Translations under genes and position numbers: made by a program
Notes under the pieces: generated by a model
The model's input: only the letters and a program-made list of their open reading frames with translations
Databases searched by the model: none
Told to the model about the DNA's origin: nothing
NCBI RefSeq assembly: GCF_037975245.1
Contig: NC_092580.1
Coordinates: 6,114,501 to 6,178,500 of the forward strand
Source: Apostichopus japonicus
Lineage: Eukaryota > Echinodermata > Holothuroidea > Aspidochirotida > Stichopodidae
DNA: 64,000 nt
Direction: 5' to 3'
Shown: piece by piece, positions 50,172 to 61,854 of the stretch
How positions within the stretch are numbered: the first letter of the stretch is position 1
Layout: each line of letters opens with the position of its first letter

Positions 50172-53100
50172 CTTTAGAGAAGAATGAAAAGCATTGAAAG
50201 CAATTAGTATACAGTACATGTAGCAAAACTCTTGTGCCATTTCTTGTAGTTAATGTTGAAATGTGTTCCTTGTATGTATATATGCTATCGGCCAGTAACC
50301 CTAACAAATCACAAAGCTATGGGAATAAATTGCAACAATATTATGAGATTATGTCAAACATATTTTTTATGAATCTATCCCTTTACTTTAAGGTACCTTC
50401 AGTAACTCAATTCGTGCTGGATGCTGGAAAAAGAAACCACTTGTAATCCTATATATTTAAGTATTGTTACTAATTATTGTTATTGCCCATCCGCCACCCC
50501 ACTAAAAAAGAATAAAAAATAACTTATATAAAACATAATCCTTACATGACAGCTACAGTTGTCTTTGTAGGTGTTTCTAAATCCTTTCTTTTGTCTTGCT
50601 GTGAGTTCTTCCCACTTCCTGTGCCAGTTGCAAAAGTCAAAGGTCAATTTGCCATCTGTCTCTAGATTTCCTGAGAATTGTGAAAGAAGAAAAAAGTACT
50701 CTTAAATCATAAACAAATGTGGTTTATAGTAAATGATGAATAATCCTAAAAGTTGAACTTGGTAGAATCACCAGATCTACTTATCTTTGGGACATATCTG
50801 TTTTCATTTATGACATTCCATGCTACTTTTATTAATCCAGTTCAAATTTAATTGGGAACTCATGGACATTGCAGGTATGAGCCCCGTCCTTTCTTCAGAA
50901 TCCACAGTTTGCCATCAAAGTTTTGCTAAAGCTAACTGTACTTTAACAATCCCAGCACCTTTAATCAATTGCAGTCTTTAATTCATAGAGTATGTCAAGC
51001 TGTGGCTGGAGTGTTGGGGGTTTCAGGTATCAGAATTGTTAATTATGTCATGCTCTAACAAACCAAATCAAACTGATGGTGTTAAAAAATGTTTGTCTAA
51101 TCCAAAGTGACATCCTACCAGCATCCAGTCATGGTACTTTCAAACCACAGTAGAAAATGATGGAAAATTTGTTCCTCAGATGGAACGAAATATTGACAGA
51201 AAATCTTTGACCTAAGGTTGTTTGTAGTTGAATCTCCAGGATTGGTGGTACAGTAGGGCATTTGAAGAAAATGTGTGGGGTGGGGGGGGGGGAGAAAGAG
51301 GAGGGATGGAAAAGAATAGGGAGTCATGGGTTAAAATGATTCAATATCAATTAGGGGTCAGTGTGAATCAGATTGCAGGGTCATGATACCAGAATTATTT
51401 TTGTCTTTTTGTTGTTCTACAGAAGTGAAGATTTGCAGTTTTCCACAAGATCATTTTTTTTTGGGTTATCTGTTACTTCATTTAAAAAAACTAGACTGGC
51501 ACAATTACTACTTACCCATAATAACGTAAGGTTTGTTTTCTTGAATGTGGTTAACTCCGCAACGACCATCAAAGAGAGGTGTGTATACTTGAACACTAAT
51601 CCCAGGGAAGAGAAAAGACTTTCCTTTGAACACATGGGATATCTTAAGCTTCCATACTTTGTTGGCACTGTTGATGACTTCTGTGGGAAGGTCCATCAGC
51701 TGCGCATATGTGATGTTACTGTCATTAGGCAGGGCTATATCAAGGGCTTTTGCTGTTGCTTTGATAACTGTGGAGAAAAAAAAAATCAGTCACTAAAGTA
51801 AAATATCCACAAGGCTTTTGCTATGTTTTCCAACATTGATATTTTAGTATAACATTTTCTGAAAACAACAGCAATGTTAGATGCACACAATGTTTCTTTT
51901 TTTGTCGAAAACCTTAACAATGTGCAAAGTGTATGCTAGTAGCTCCTTAATATGAAAATGAAACAAATGCATACTATTGAGCCATTGAAAAGGTTTTAAA
52001 ACTGAATATTTCAGTTGCTTAGATAAGCAAGTAGGCCTACTTCCAAAACCTGTTTGCAGGAACTGTGAAAGGATGTACATTTTTCATTTATATACACAGC
52101 TTCATTCTATACACCAATCCTCCAACACTGGGATGGGGGGGGGGGGCCCACAAATTGCTTCGAGGAGGGAAACTTTGATGTTTATCCAATGAATGAAATT
52201 CAACTATCTCCTTCCTCCTCCCTGGTTATTGCTCATAGAATTTTAGTGTACCCAAGTTTGTGTGACATGTGACAATATCCATTTTTCAGCTGTATTTCAG
52301 TATAATAAAAAATCTCTCTTAATACACTAACCTACAGTATCCCATCTTATCTGCAAATCACATTAGCTTGACAAAGATGCGACAGCTGATTATTCTCTGT
52401 GAACAAAACTAGCCCATTTGCCATTTTCAAAGACTTATTAATAAGTTCTGATTGGTTTTGGTACCGTTTGACTCAATAACATCTCAATGCAGGCTAACTG
52501 ACGTAGCTCTTTGTTAATCAGACCCTCATACCCAGGGGATGGAAAGGAAAGTTTCAAATCATTTCAAAGCAATTATTTCAGAAGGGAACCGTTAATGGTT
52601 GCAATTTCAGCCTCTGGCTGCTCAGACAAAATGGGGCACAGAGCATTCCAACTTGCTTTCGTTGAGGAACATCATCCAATGAAAATTCTTGCCACATATT
52701 TTACTGGCCTATTTGCAAGGTTACACATATTGAATAGTAGCCCTAGGAAAAATATTAATTATACTAGCCCCTTTTGAAGCAAGTCACTTTTTTTGAAAGC
52801 TAATATTTACAGCTGTGGGAATGACTTTGTGCACGAAAAACAATTTCTTTCTTTTAGTGAGAATATAATCACATCTAAAGCACACAACATGTTTAAATCT
52901 TCAAATGTCCAGCAAATCCAACATAGTAGTAGCTTGTGGTGGTCAAGGGGACAGAAGGGGCAGGGGTTAATTAATTTTAATTGATATGTATTGAGCCCTG
53001 AAAGATGTGGGAGTGCTCTTATCCTTTGTATTGGGAAAATAAATTTCCCTTTTGTCAGTTTCTGATGGTCTTGTGTTCCTCCTCTCCCTTCTCTTCTCTA

Positions 53101-56100
53101 CAATGAGACTGTAGGAAGTTCTCATTTCAAATATTAGAAATTTTCCTCCTACATTTTCCATATTTTCTGTATATATCACAAGGATCGTTAATTACTTCAC
53201 ACTTCTGATATCCTCTGTTTTAGTCTGTAATTTACACCAGTTTATTTAATGAACAGTTTCAGTTCTAAATTCTTAAGTTTGTTTAGTCCATCCTGAGTAT
53301 TTCATGCCTCTCTCCCTAATGAGCTCACTGATAATCCACTAATTAATCCCATTTGCGTGCCTTGCTAAGCTACGTTTCTTTACCATCTGTTGCTGCATAG
53401 ATAATGATGTAAACCACTGGATCATATTTGTTCAGTTGGTTAAAAATCCCTTTTGTAAACAATATCATGTGTTCATAGGTATGTATATAGACTTTGTAAT
53501 TTGTACAATGGCTGAGTATGAGTTTGTACAGTATACTACCCAGAAAACCATCGCCACCGTTGTTTGAGACCGATACAATATGGTGGCACCTATACTGATC
53601 TCTTTGTAGGTGCAACATGCTGGTTCCATATGTACATTGGTTTCTTGTGGCAGACTGTTGTCATTTTTACTTTGAATTATAAGATACTATATAAAACTGG
53701 TAGAACTTTAATGAGATGCACAATTCAGAGTGTACAATCCGTACATAAAAATGCATCAGAATTGAGAACAAAACATCTAAAGCATAACATTTTTAATAAT
53801 CAGGTTCGGACGAACCAATGACATCCATACTTTGTCCCTGTTATAAAGCCCCCCCCCACCCTCATCCCACCAGTCTCAAACAAGTTTCCCCTGCTTTACC
53901 TGTTTTGTTTATTTGTAATACTTGAAAATAGCTGTCCTTGTTTGTGTTTAAGTTCCAACCTTCTTGTGCAAGAACTTAATTGTCAATGTCTTGTTTACAG
54001 GTGATTACTGCTAATACCTGTGCATGTGTTCTGTGCTACTTGTCAAGAGTATTGTACCAAGAAGTGAAATCTTCCTCCCAAACATTTTCCTTCAGTTCAA
54101 AGCCCCAGCCCCAGCCCAGCCCCATTCCCAGTTTATAACATGAAACATCCAGCTGTCCTTGGTATACGTTCACATAATTCGTATAGTTTTTAGCTCAACT
54201 GAAAGCTGTCAGTTGAGCTACAGTATAGTGATCATGCGATTCTGCCAAAATTCTGTCACTTTTGCAACAATGTTTGAATGACTGCCATTTCATGATTTTT
54301 CGTTCAATTTGGCTTAAATATCGTCAATGGTTTGTTAGAGTTATTTTATAAGTTTAAAGGTCATTCATTCGAGGTCACAAGAGGTCTTTTTCTGAAAACG
54401 TAAGGAACGTAAGGAATTTGTCCAAATCTGCTGAAATGTTATGGATATGATGTTTGAATGGTGGTGAACCAACCTTGTTTTAGGAAAATATTTTTGCTGT
54501 CATGTGAGAGCCCAAAACAGGGCCTTCTGTAGGGTTCTCAGAGATGGTGAAATGTAGTCCACAGATCATATCAATGATCAGGAAATGTGTTTTCCAACTT
54601 TCCAGTATTCATGACCAAAATGCATGTTGATGTGCCTAGCAAAGTGTCTTCTATCTTCATTTTCCTGTCATTTTGGGAAATAATCCGCCATGAGAGACTT
54701 GATCAAATTTTTACTTGTTATTAAGGATTCCCATCTATTTTGATGTCATTCTCTGTAAAAGGACTACTTGGCAGATTTGGAACTTGAACTATTCCACAGT
54801 TCGTGTGTGGAATATGACATATGAGAATGACCTATATTGTTGGAGCTGCTTCCAACTTATGCTCTTTAAAGTTTCTCTGTGGTACATCAATCGTAAACAA
54901 GTTACAAGTTGATTTATTATTGCATGGATGCAATGTCATGAGCAAGTATGGATCAGCACATATGTGATATCCCCAATGTTAGCAGATTTAGCAGAGGAAT
55001 ATTTTGTTTACGTTTTCGTTCTCTCATTGCATGAATGAAAACTATGAAATGCATATACTGTTGATTCTTTGCTAACATGGTGAACTTTAAACATCTTATG
55101 GCATAAAATGATAAATTTTTGTTATCACGTTACTGGTAATTAGCTTGCTGCTGTAAAAGGTAGTTAAAGAGACTAGGTGGGAAATTCTATAGTTAAAATA
55201 TCATTTTGAGTTTCACAGGCAATGACTGCTACATTCTTGGTTGAATTTGAACTACAGTAGGAAAGATGTCAACAAGCTGGCTGGCTTGGCAACCCAATGG
55301 TGAAATTACCACCTTACTGTACAAAGGTTGGCAGCTTGTACCACACATCAAATGCACTGGGACGTGAATTGTAGTGTTTGTTGTCAGGGCCTCACGGCCA
55401 AACATTTGTAACATCTGGTAGCTTTCTGGCCATAGCACGGTATTTAGGGCTGCCAGGTATTATACCATACAGCTTAACAGTTTGCTTTAGTAAAGCAGCT
55501 GTTAATACTTAACCTTGGGAAACCATCTCTGTTGTAAATTGATTTTTTTCGCTAAGTATATTTGATCTTGGCACTTTATGCTTGCTGTGTCGGGTTTTAT
55601 GCACACAGACAAAATTTTTCTGCTATTGATTAATATGTGGTCAAATGCTGTAGGCAATAGCAAATGTTTTTTATTTGCAATACACTCCTTTTTGCAAATA
55701 GTCCTGGAGGAAACTGGTAAAATATATATTTACTACTGGTGGTAAAAGAGGTGCAGGTGTTGTTCATTTCATGTACTACAGATATATGAGTATAGGCCTG
55801 TAGCTGCTTCTCTGTATAAAAACTCTCAGTGGTTTCAAATTAGTTACTGTAATTAAGATAAGAGGTCATGACCGTATGACTATATGGATGCTAGCTAGCT
55901 TGCAGCAGGTGTGACTTCATGCATAACACTGTGCCATATAATTAGAGTAGCTAAGTATTTCACTTTCATTGAATATAGGACCTCAGGGGTCCTTTGTGAT
56001 CACCATGGGCATGTGGGGGTGTATTTATAAGAAAAGGGTCTATTGTGGTATAGATATACAACCACAGCAGATACTTCTCAGTAATAAACTAAACTTAACA

Positions 56101-59100
56101 AACAAAAGGCAAACAAAAATAATATACAAATAATGAAAAGTAGCAGATGGACAAGGTCTTGGGTCATTACTAGATTATTGTATAAATTTTCACAAAAGGT
56201 TTAATTGTATATTTTGGTATTGATAATATGTAGGATTTATTTTAACTCATTTTTTGTTCAGTGGGAGTACTCCATTTTAGATAAAGATAAGTTAGATAAA
56301 GACCTGGTGCCTTCTCCCTCATCCAGGAGAATGCATAGAACCTAAATGAACCTTGTTTGAACTTAACATTCTTATTCTTTTGCAAGTTGCCAAACTGTCT
56401 AACAAAAGCAAGAAAGATACGCCAGTCACTAGTGGATTCTTTTATAGTTCTATATATTTTGGTCACATTTATTGATATTGGCCGGAAAACAATCTTGCTA
56501 TAGCTGTTTTTCAAAATTAGGTTATCCATTGGAGACAATATGAAAGTTATGTTTTTGTTACTGACTAGCTAAGACCAGAACTGTATTATGCCTGGCTATT
56601 TCTTGAGTTGATTGACAAGTTTGCATTATTGATTATGACGTTAGTTTATAGTTAATTAGGTCAGGTGCGTTCCATCAAACCGAAGTCCTCATTAAAATAA
56701 GATTTAGTTTCGATGTCAATGAAAAGTGGTAGCTTAATATCTGTTATGGTCTTCTTCATTTTATTGTGTTACTGGTGAGATGTAGAGGGTTAGTTCTGTC
56801 CTTTGGGAGGAGAAAGTTTTCAAATACTTCATGCATGCTTGCTCTGTCTTACTGAAAATATTTGCTATCGTATCTTTAGTCACACTAGTGATCACTAACT
56901 CATCAAGTGACCAAACCTTTCTTGAATAATAGTCCTTATGATTCTTCGAGGAGAGAATTAATTTGTTTATGTCAACCGCCTGTGTTCATGTACTTACAGC
57001 ACATCCCTTTAAAAGGATAGAGGAGACATATGAGGAGGAGGAGGAGCTTGAGGAGGAGCTTGAGGAGGTTTAAATATGTCAGTACTAAGGGTTGTAGCAA
57101 AACTGAGCTCCCCTTTGTTCTTCTATATACACAAGATCTTGTTATTCAGTCTGTATTTCAAACCATACCTTTGTGCTTGCTATACCTACTATTTTCCATT
57201 CATACTGAAGAAACGCTTGAGTTCCCTTGAATAATAAATGACAAATCTAATTCATTTGGGTCTGGAATGATTTCAGTCACATGACTGATCCAATTGACAT
57301 CAGACCCAGTTGATGTCAATCAGAAAAACTAGACAAAAGAAGAAACTTGTAACAGCAGAAGGTGTTAAATTACAAGAATGGTACCTGGTAACGCGACTTT
57401 TAAAAGAACAAAGTGTTTCAGCCATACTGCACATGTGTAGGTTAATGAAATGATGACTCATAGCCATAAAACATACAGTTAAACTTTCAATATTTAAGTA
57501 ATCCTTTCAATATGATAATAGAATGGCTAGTTATTCCCATAATGTAGTAGTAACACACTTGGATACCTGATCATAACCAGTTTATATCATCATAGCCTCT
57601 TCCCTTCTCCTCTCCTTTGTCCTATCCTCCCTTCTCTTCCTTCCCCCAGCACATCTCCCTACTTACAATAATAAAAGGGAAGCCTTGAACATTGCTGTTA
57701 ATTTTTTTTTTTATAGCCTGCATAAAATACAATTTTCCCATTCAGTGAAAGTATCTTTTATCTAAAACAGAAATATTTACTTGAAAATTTATTGTGCAAC
57801 CCTCTCCCCCTCCCCCTGAGATTATCTCTGCTTTTAAAGAGGGGATTTTATGTAGAATAGCAAAGTTTTGAGACAAACAAGAAACCAATATTATAAAGTC
57901 ACTTATAAGTTTGGATTAAAACAGTCTGCATACCATGACATACTCATACATGGTCATGGCCATATTTTGCATTTTCTTAATCTTTGCTGGTACACTGGTA
58001 GGTTCTTTGTCTGCACAGAAGGTATGAATGCGTGGCATAGCAGACATTCCTAGGTCAAATTCAGAGGGTTGATTACATTTTTGGACATCCCCCCAATATG
58101 TAATAAGAGTTAACATAAATCATCTCCTAATATAGAGTCTGTCAGTTCCTGGTATTACTGCACGGTTAGTGCTGGCTTTATAACCACAGGTCTGCAACAC
58201 AGTAGGAAGAGAAAACCTGATACCTGGATATCATGCTGTTTTGTTAATAAAATGTTTGTTATCAACAATACTGAAAGAATTTCCTCATAGTTTAGTTAGC
58301 GTAATTTTTTAGTGTACAGTGATAGATCCCTCACTCAATATGTTTGTAACTTATAGACTTGAATATAATACACATGTTGTTAAGTAACATTGCTATTTTT
58401 GTATTTGGTTATAGAAAAATTAGAAAAACGGGTGGGAAAACGTATGGTTCTTGTATGGTAAGAAAGTTTTGGCTAGAATGGGATTCAGTCGCACACTTTG
58501 CCAAGTAAGATATGCAGGACAAACTTCAGGACAAACCTTTAATCCATGTATTTGTTAGATTATTGAAAATGTGTGTCAAAAGTTATGTTTTTTATGAAAA
58601 ACAATGAAGATTGATTTTATGACTCAGTTAGTATTTAGTGAAAAAAACAAATCCTATTTGTTACATGATGTTTATATAATCAAGTTGATAAAAACCTGGA
58701 GTATGTAAACTTATTCTGGAACTACATCTTTGGTAGATTAGAAATTTCAATTGAAATTCACTTCTGTATGGAAAAGCAAGTTAAATCTATATAATTTGTA
58801 GATATTTAAGAAAGAGTAGACCGTCTGTCTATGATGATTGCATATATGGTACTGCAGTTAGCTTTGTGTACCAAATATATGAAAGACATCATGATGAACA
58901 ACTCGAGCACATTCAGTAATACTTGACTACTTCTACTATTGCACCTTTACTTTACCCCATTCAATAGGAAATGATTCATAGACATTTGGAAGACATTTTA
59001 TTCTTTAGCATTACTTTACACCCTAAGAGAAAGAAGGTTTAGACCCTGGAATGGATATATGGTGACATGAATGATAATGGATGATAACAAAGAACAATTT

Positions 59101-59251
59101 TCTCACCGAAATCTGATTCACAGAAGTGTTGCTGTGGATGCTTTGGGAAGCAGGTACAATCTGCTAAAACCTCATAAATTCCTTGGAGCATTAGTATCAA
59201 GGCACATTGGTATATGGTCCACATCTTCCATAGATTTGACAATTCCTTCAT
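49983..59251 (-). CDS. Timp: TIMP, tissue inhibitor of metalloproteinases (complete, nested in synapsin intron)
   Basis: TIMPs are secreted proteins that block metalloproteinases by placing the amino group and carbonyl of Cys1 on the catalytic zinc. Exons in transcript order are 59251-59107, 51767-51516, 50670-50546 and 50171-49983 (711 nt, 236 residues). Junction phases are 1, 1 and 0 and all sites are GT-AG. Residues 1-31 form a signal peptide; the mature N-terminus is CTCFPKHPQQHFC, the C-x-C-x-P-x-HPQ-x2-FC signature. Then come VIKATAK, VFKG, GRCGV, DGKLTFDFCNW and RQKKGFRNTYKDNCSC, which complete the inhibitory OB-fold domain. The C-terminal domain runs from about 174 to 236, with ATCVLRRKDKGCEW. 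The usual family has 12 cysteines in the mature protein; this one has 14. A tensilin-like role in connective tissue is conceivable if the host is a sea cucumber, but unproven. Confidence 0.96.
50172..50545 (-). other. TIMP intron 3
   Basis: 374 bp, AT-rich; no other feature. Confidence 0.85.
50546..50670 (-). CDS. Timp: TIMP exon 3
   Basis: A 125-nt exon after CAATTCTCAG, donor GTCAT|GTAAGG, phase 0 at the end. It encodes NLETDGKLTFDFCNWHRKW and ELTARQKKGFRNTYKDNCSC plus His, matching the D-G-K, C-D/N-x and W-x2-L...Q-x2-x-Y...C-x-C pattern of the family. Confidence 0.95.
50671..51515 (-). other. TIMP intron 2
   Basis: 845 bp; contains a G-rich tract (51276-51292) on the plus strand. No coding evidence. 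Confidence 0.85.
51516..51767 (-). CDS. Timp: TIMP exon 2 (A-B loop to GRC segment)
   Basis: A 252-nt exon between TTTTTCTCCACAG and ATGG|GTAAG, phase 1 at both ends. It encodes VIKATAKALDIA through the loop with the N-glycosylation sequon NIT (residues 66-68), then KVWKLKISHVFKG and YTPLFDGRCGV. In vertebrate TIMPs this region is usually split into two exons; here it is one. The loop is about 11 residues longer than in human TIMP-2. Confidence 0.95.
51768..59106 (-). other. TIMP intron 1
   Basis: About 7.3 kb, also part of synapsin intron 5. It holds a poly-G tract (52135-52146), a C tract (53849-53857), a perfect hairpin (54191-54220), and GAGGAGGAGCTT reiterations (57033-57068). I see no other exon. 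Confidence 0.7.
54191..54220. repeat. perfect 12-bp inverted repeat (hairpin)
   Basis: TAGCTCAACTGA, a 6-base loop AAGCTG, and the exact reverse complement TCAGTTGAGCTA. Hairpins of this sort, starting TAGCTCA, recur as dispersed elements in marine invertebrate genomes, so this may mark the end of a small element whose body continues rightward. Confidence 0.85.
59107..59251 (-). CDS. Timp: TIMP exon 1 (signal peptide and Cys1-x-Cys3 signature)
   Basis: ATG at 59251-59249; donor TTTCG|GTGAGA leaves phase 1. The hydrophobic stretch CALILMLQGIYEVLA precedes Asp31 and Cys32. The frame stays open 63 bases upstream to a TTG, but the ATG gives a normal signal peptide length. Cys32, Cys34 and Cys44 correspond to Cys1, Cys3 and Cys13 of mature TIMPs. 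Confidence 0.96.
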
Positions 59252-59531
59252 GATTGTATTTCTTGAGCTAAAACAATCCCATGAAATGCGAGACAGTCTA
59301 CTCTTGTTGAACAAGTTGTGTGACCTGGTGTATGTTACACATAAAATGAAAATTCCTTCAGTAAAAGCAACTTTCCACGTTTTTGTTGTCTGTAGAAGTA
59401 TGGTTTTGTTTCCTATACATGCAGTTGATCCTAGGCCTGCTGTAAGATGAATGACAACAAGTGAACAATTTTCTGCTTTATTGTCTATTTGTTTCTATTG
59501 CGCGTGCCACCTTCCCCCGGATCCTCTGTAG
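59252..59531. promoter_or_regulatory. candidate TIMP 5' region
   Basis: The 280 bp directly upstream of the TIMP start codon on the minus strand. No clear TATA box or other element can be pinned. It is bounded on the far side by a plus-strand coding-like exon, so the promoter is either short or overlaps that exon. Confidence 0.25.
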
Positions 59532-59693
59532 CACGCGTCCAATTCTTTTGTGTCTCCACGCGACTCTCTACAGGCCTATTATGGCTTGCCTATTGATACC
59601 AAATCCGACAGTGTTGGCTTGAAGCAGACCTTCAGCACTGAATACAAAGGCCCAGCTCTACCAGCTTGGACTAAGAACTTTAGCAAACAATAG
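59532..59693 (+). CDS. unidentified terminal coding-like exon
   Basis: An open frame of 53 codons plus TAG without its own ATG, in a patch clearly GC-richer than its surroundings and with CG dinucleotides. It encodes HASNSFVSPRDSLQAYYGLP, then IDTKSDSVGLKQTFSTEYKG and PALPAWTKNFSKQ. Acceptor candidates are CCTCTGTAG (ending 59531, preceded by CTTCCCCC) and CTCTCTACAG (ending 59573); both are phase 0. An AATAAA follows at 59702. I do not recognise the protein. Since synapsin exon 5 also ends in phase 0, it could be an alternative synapsin last exon. It could also be the last exon of another gene or the end of a retrocopy. Balanced codon use makes chance less likely. Confidence 0.5.
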   Translation, partial: HASNSFVSPRDSLQAYYGLPIDTKSDSVGLKQTFSTEYKGPALPAWTKNFSKQ

Positions 59694-61854
59694 ACAAATC
59701 AAATAAAAAATATATATTGTTAGGAGGGCACGCGAACATGCCCATTGTGTGTCCTTGCTAAATTGATTTAATGATTGCCCCTAGTTGTAAAGATATCTCT
59801 GTCCTTGCTGAGAGTCTGAAGGGCTTCAATCCCTTTTGTGTGTGGGAGTGGGTGTGTGTGTGCTGTGCTACATATATGAATATGCATGTAGTGTTAACCA
59901 ATAGGATTAGTTTAGAGATTCACTTCAGTATTTTTATCAAACTCAGAGAAAGGAAGTTAATAAACATGATCATTCAGTAGAGTTTCAAAGTCCATTCATG
60001 AGTGTTTGTTTTTTCATATTTTATCCTTTTTTATAAAAGGTTGGTTTCTTTCTTGGTTGTAACGATTGACAGCTGGTGTAACAGGAGCAATATTTAATCC
60101 CTCTAACTACACAATAGGTTCAAACTTAGATGCCTGCAAGGATAATGAAAAAAATCAATTGGCATATATGGCTACAAACTGGAAGGTAGTTATGTGTTAG
60201 AGAGAGATTTATTGTGGTTTTGAAGAAAGTATAGAGGCTTAGATAGTCTAATGATGTGGGTAGCTCTTCTTTGTTTCGCTGAAACTGCTGCAGGAGTAGG
60301 CAATTAAAGTAACTTTAAATGGCTTAAGAGCTTTTTGGTAGAACTTAAACCACAAACTCAAGGGAGACTGCTGTGGTTAGTTTCATAAGGAGTGACTTCC
60401 TAATTAGGAAAAGATTATGAAGTTTGTAAGTTAAGGTTTTTATGAGGTAAAGGTGACAAAGAGTTATACAGATGGGACTGGGATGTGTTTAACAAATAAT
60501 GCCAAAGGGACATCTAGCTGTTAGTACTGTGTATAGATAGAGAAATGTTAACTAAATATTATTTTTGTCAAAAGGCATAATTTGACAGTGTAATAACTAG
60601 GTAAGGAATTACACGGTTTGTTCAAATTAGAAAAACAAAAAGAAAATGGAAAATTCTCTAGTGAAATATTGCAATTTACTGTATTAATGTTATAATAAGA
60701 AGTGACATTACAAAGAACTAGCATGGTCAACTTACTGTACTGTTTTGCTTGTGTGTTGTATGACGATTGCGAGGAGTTGGAGAGTATCAAGAAGGGCTAC
60801 ATAGCTTCACATGCTAGTTTAACTTCCATGTAATAGCTAGGAATGCAACGGCATAGTGCACTTTAACTTTACAACTTAAGAGAGTGAAAAAAATGAAAAC
60901 TATCATAACCAAAGAAGTACCTATGCTGGGGGAGGGGAAGGGGTGGGGAAAAGTAGAGTGTAATGAAGGGCTATATATACTTTGGGACCAAAAAAGTTTC
61001 AAGGCCAATCCAATTAATGATGATTGCAGATTGAAGATATCCACCATACATAATCCATTGAGATGGGAGACACAGGTGCATTTAAGGAGTGGGGGGGGGG
61101 GGGAGAAAGAGGTTCTTTGTTGTACAGTTGAGCTACTTCTCATAGGGTAACAATTGACTTTATATAGTGTGTGGCCAGTGGGATTATAGCAATAAAGAGT
61201 GGTCCATCATATATAAGATACATTACTGTCTAGTAAGTTCTTAGTGTATAGTGTCCTCTAGTTGATTATTATTGATAATTAGTATGTCATGATGTAATCA
61301 CCTATATTGACCATTTAAAGTTTGGCCAAAAAAAGAGAAGAAAAGAAAATTTAATCTGATTAGAAAGTTGGTTGGAAGTATCATCTGCCAGTGTTAGCTT
61401 CCAGTATCAGTACTAGCTAAACCTGCCTTCAGGGTCCAGCATTCAATAATTGTCAGTTTAAAGAAGCCTACAATAGGTACACCTGCATCATGACAGTATT
61501 GAAGTTAAAGGTGTATATTGGACATGATAGGGTACAAATAGTGTAGTTAGTGCCTAACAGTGTGTGGTGTAGTCAGCCAAGGAGCTGTCAAGCTGTCATT
61601 CTCCTCTTTCAAATAAACTTAAAATAATAGCACTCTAACATTGGCTAGTATATATATATATATATATATAGAGTATAAACATGGTCAGGCCACACAGAAA
61701 GTGGTACCCCAGAAAGAGACCCCTCGTTAGTAAATATCCATCCTCATCGGGTAACAGGGCACTTAAAACCATTTTTGGTTATACCGAAGACTCAGTAATT
61801 TTTGCAATTGTGCTGGCATGCGTGTATGCGTGTGTGTATGCGTGTGTATCTGTA
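59694..61854 (+). other. synapsin intron 5, part beyond TIMP
   Basis: AT-rich sequence with a poly-G tract (61091-61103) and a TA dinucleotide repeat at about 61649-61670. I did not find the next synapsin exon, which should encode the start of the ATP-grasp part of domain C. Confidence 0.5.
61649..61670. repeat. TA dinucleotide microsatellite
   Basis: About eleven uninterrupted TA units. A GTGTATGCGTGTGTATG-type imperfect GT repeat lies nearby at 61820-61855. Confidence 0.95.

Noticed and set aside
51373-51801. 142-codon plus-strand open frame, the longest in the window
   Set aside because: It is the antisense shadow of TIMP exon 2. The minus strand has matching splice sites and family residues.
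59252-59314. Upstream TTG extension of the TIMP frame
   Set aside because: Nuclear animal genes start at ATG in nearly all cases, and the ATG at 59251 gives a normal-length signal peptide.
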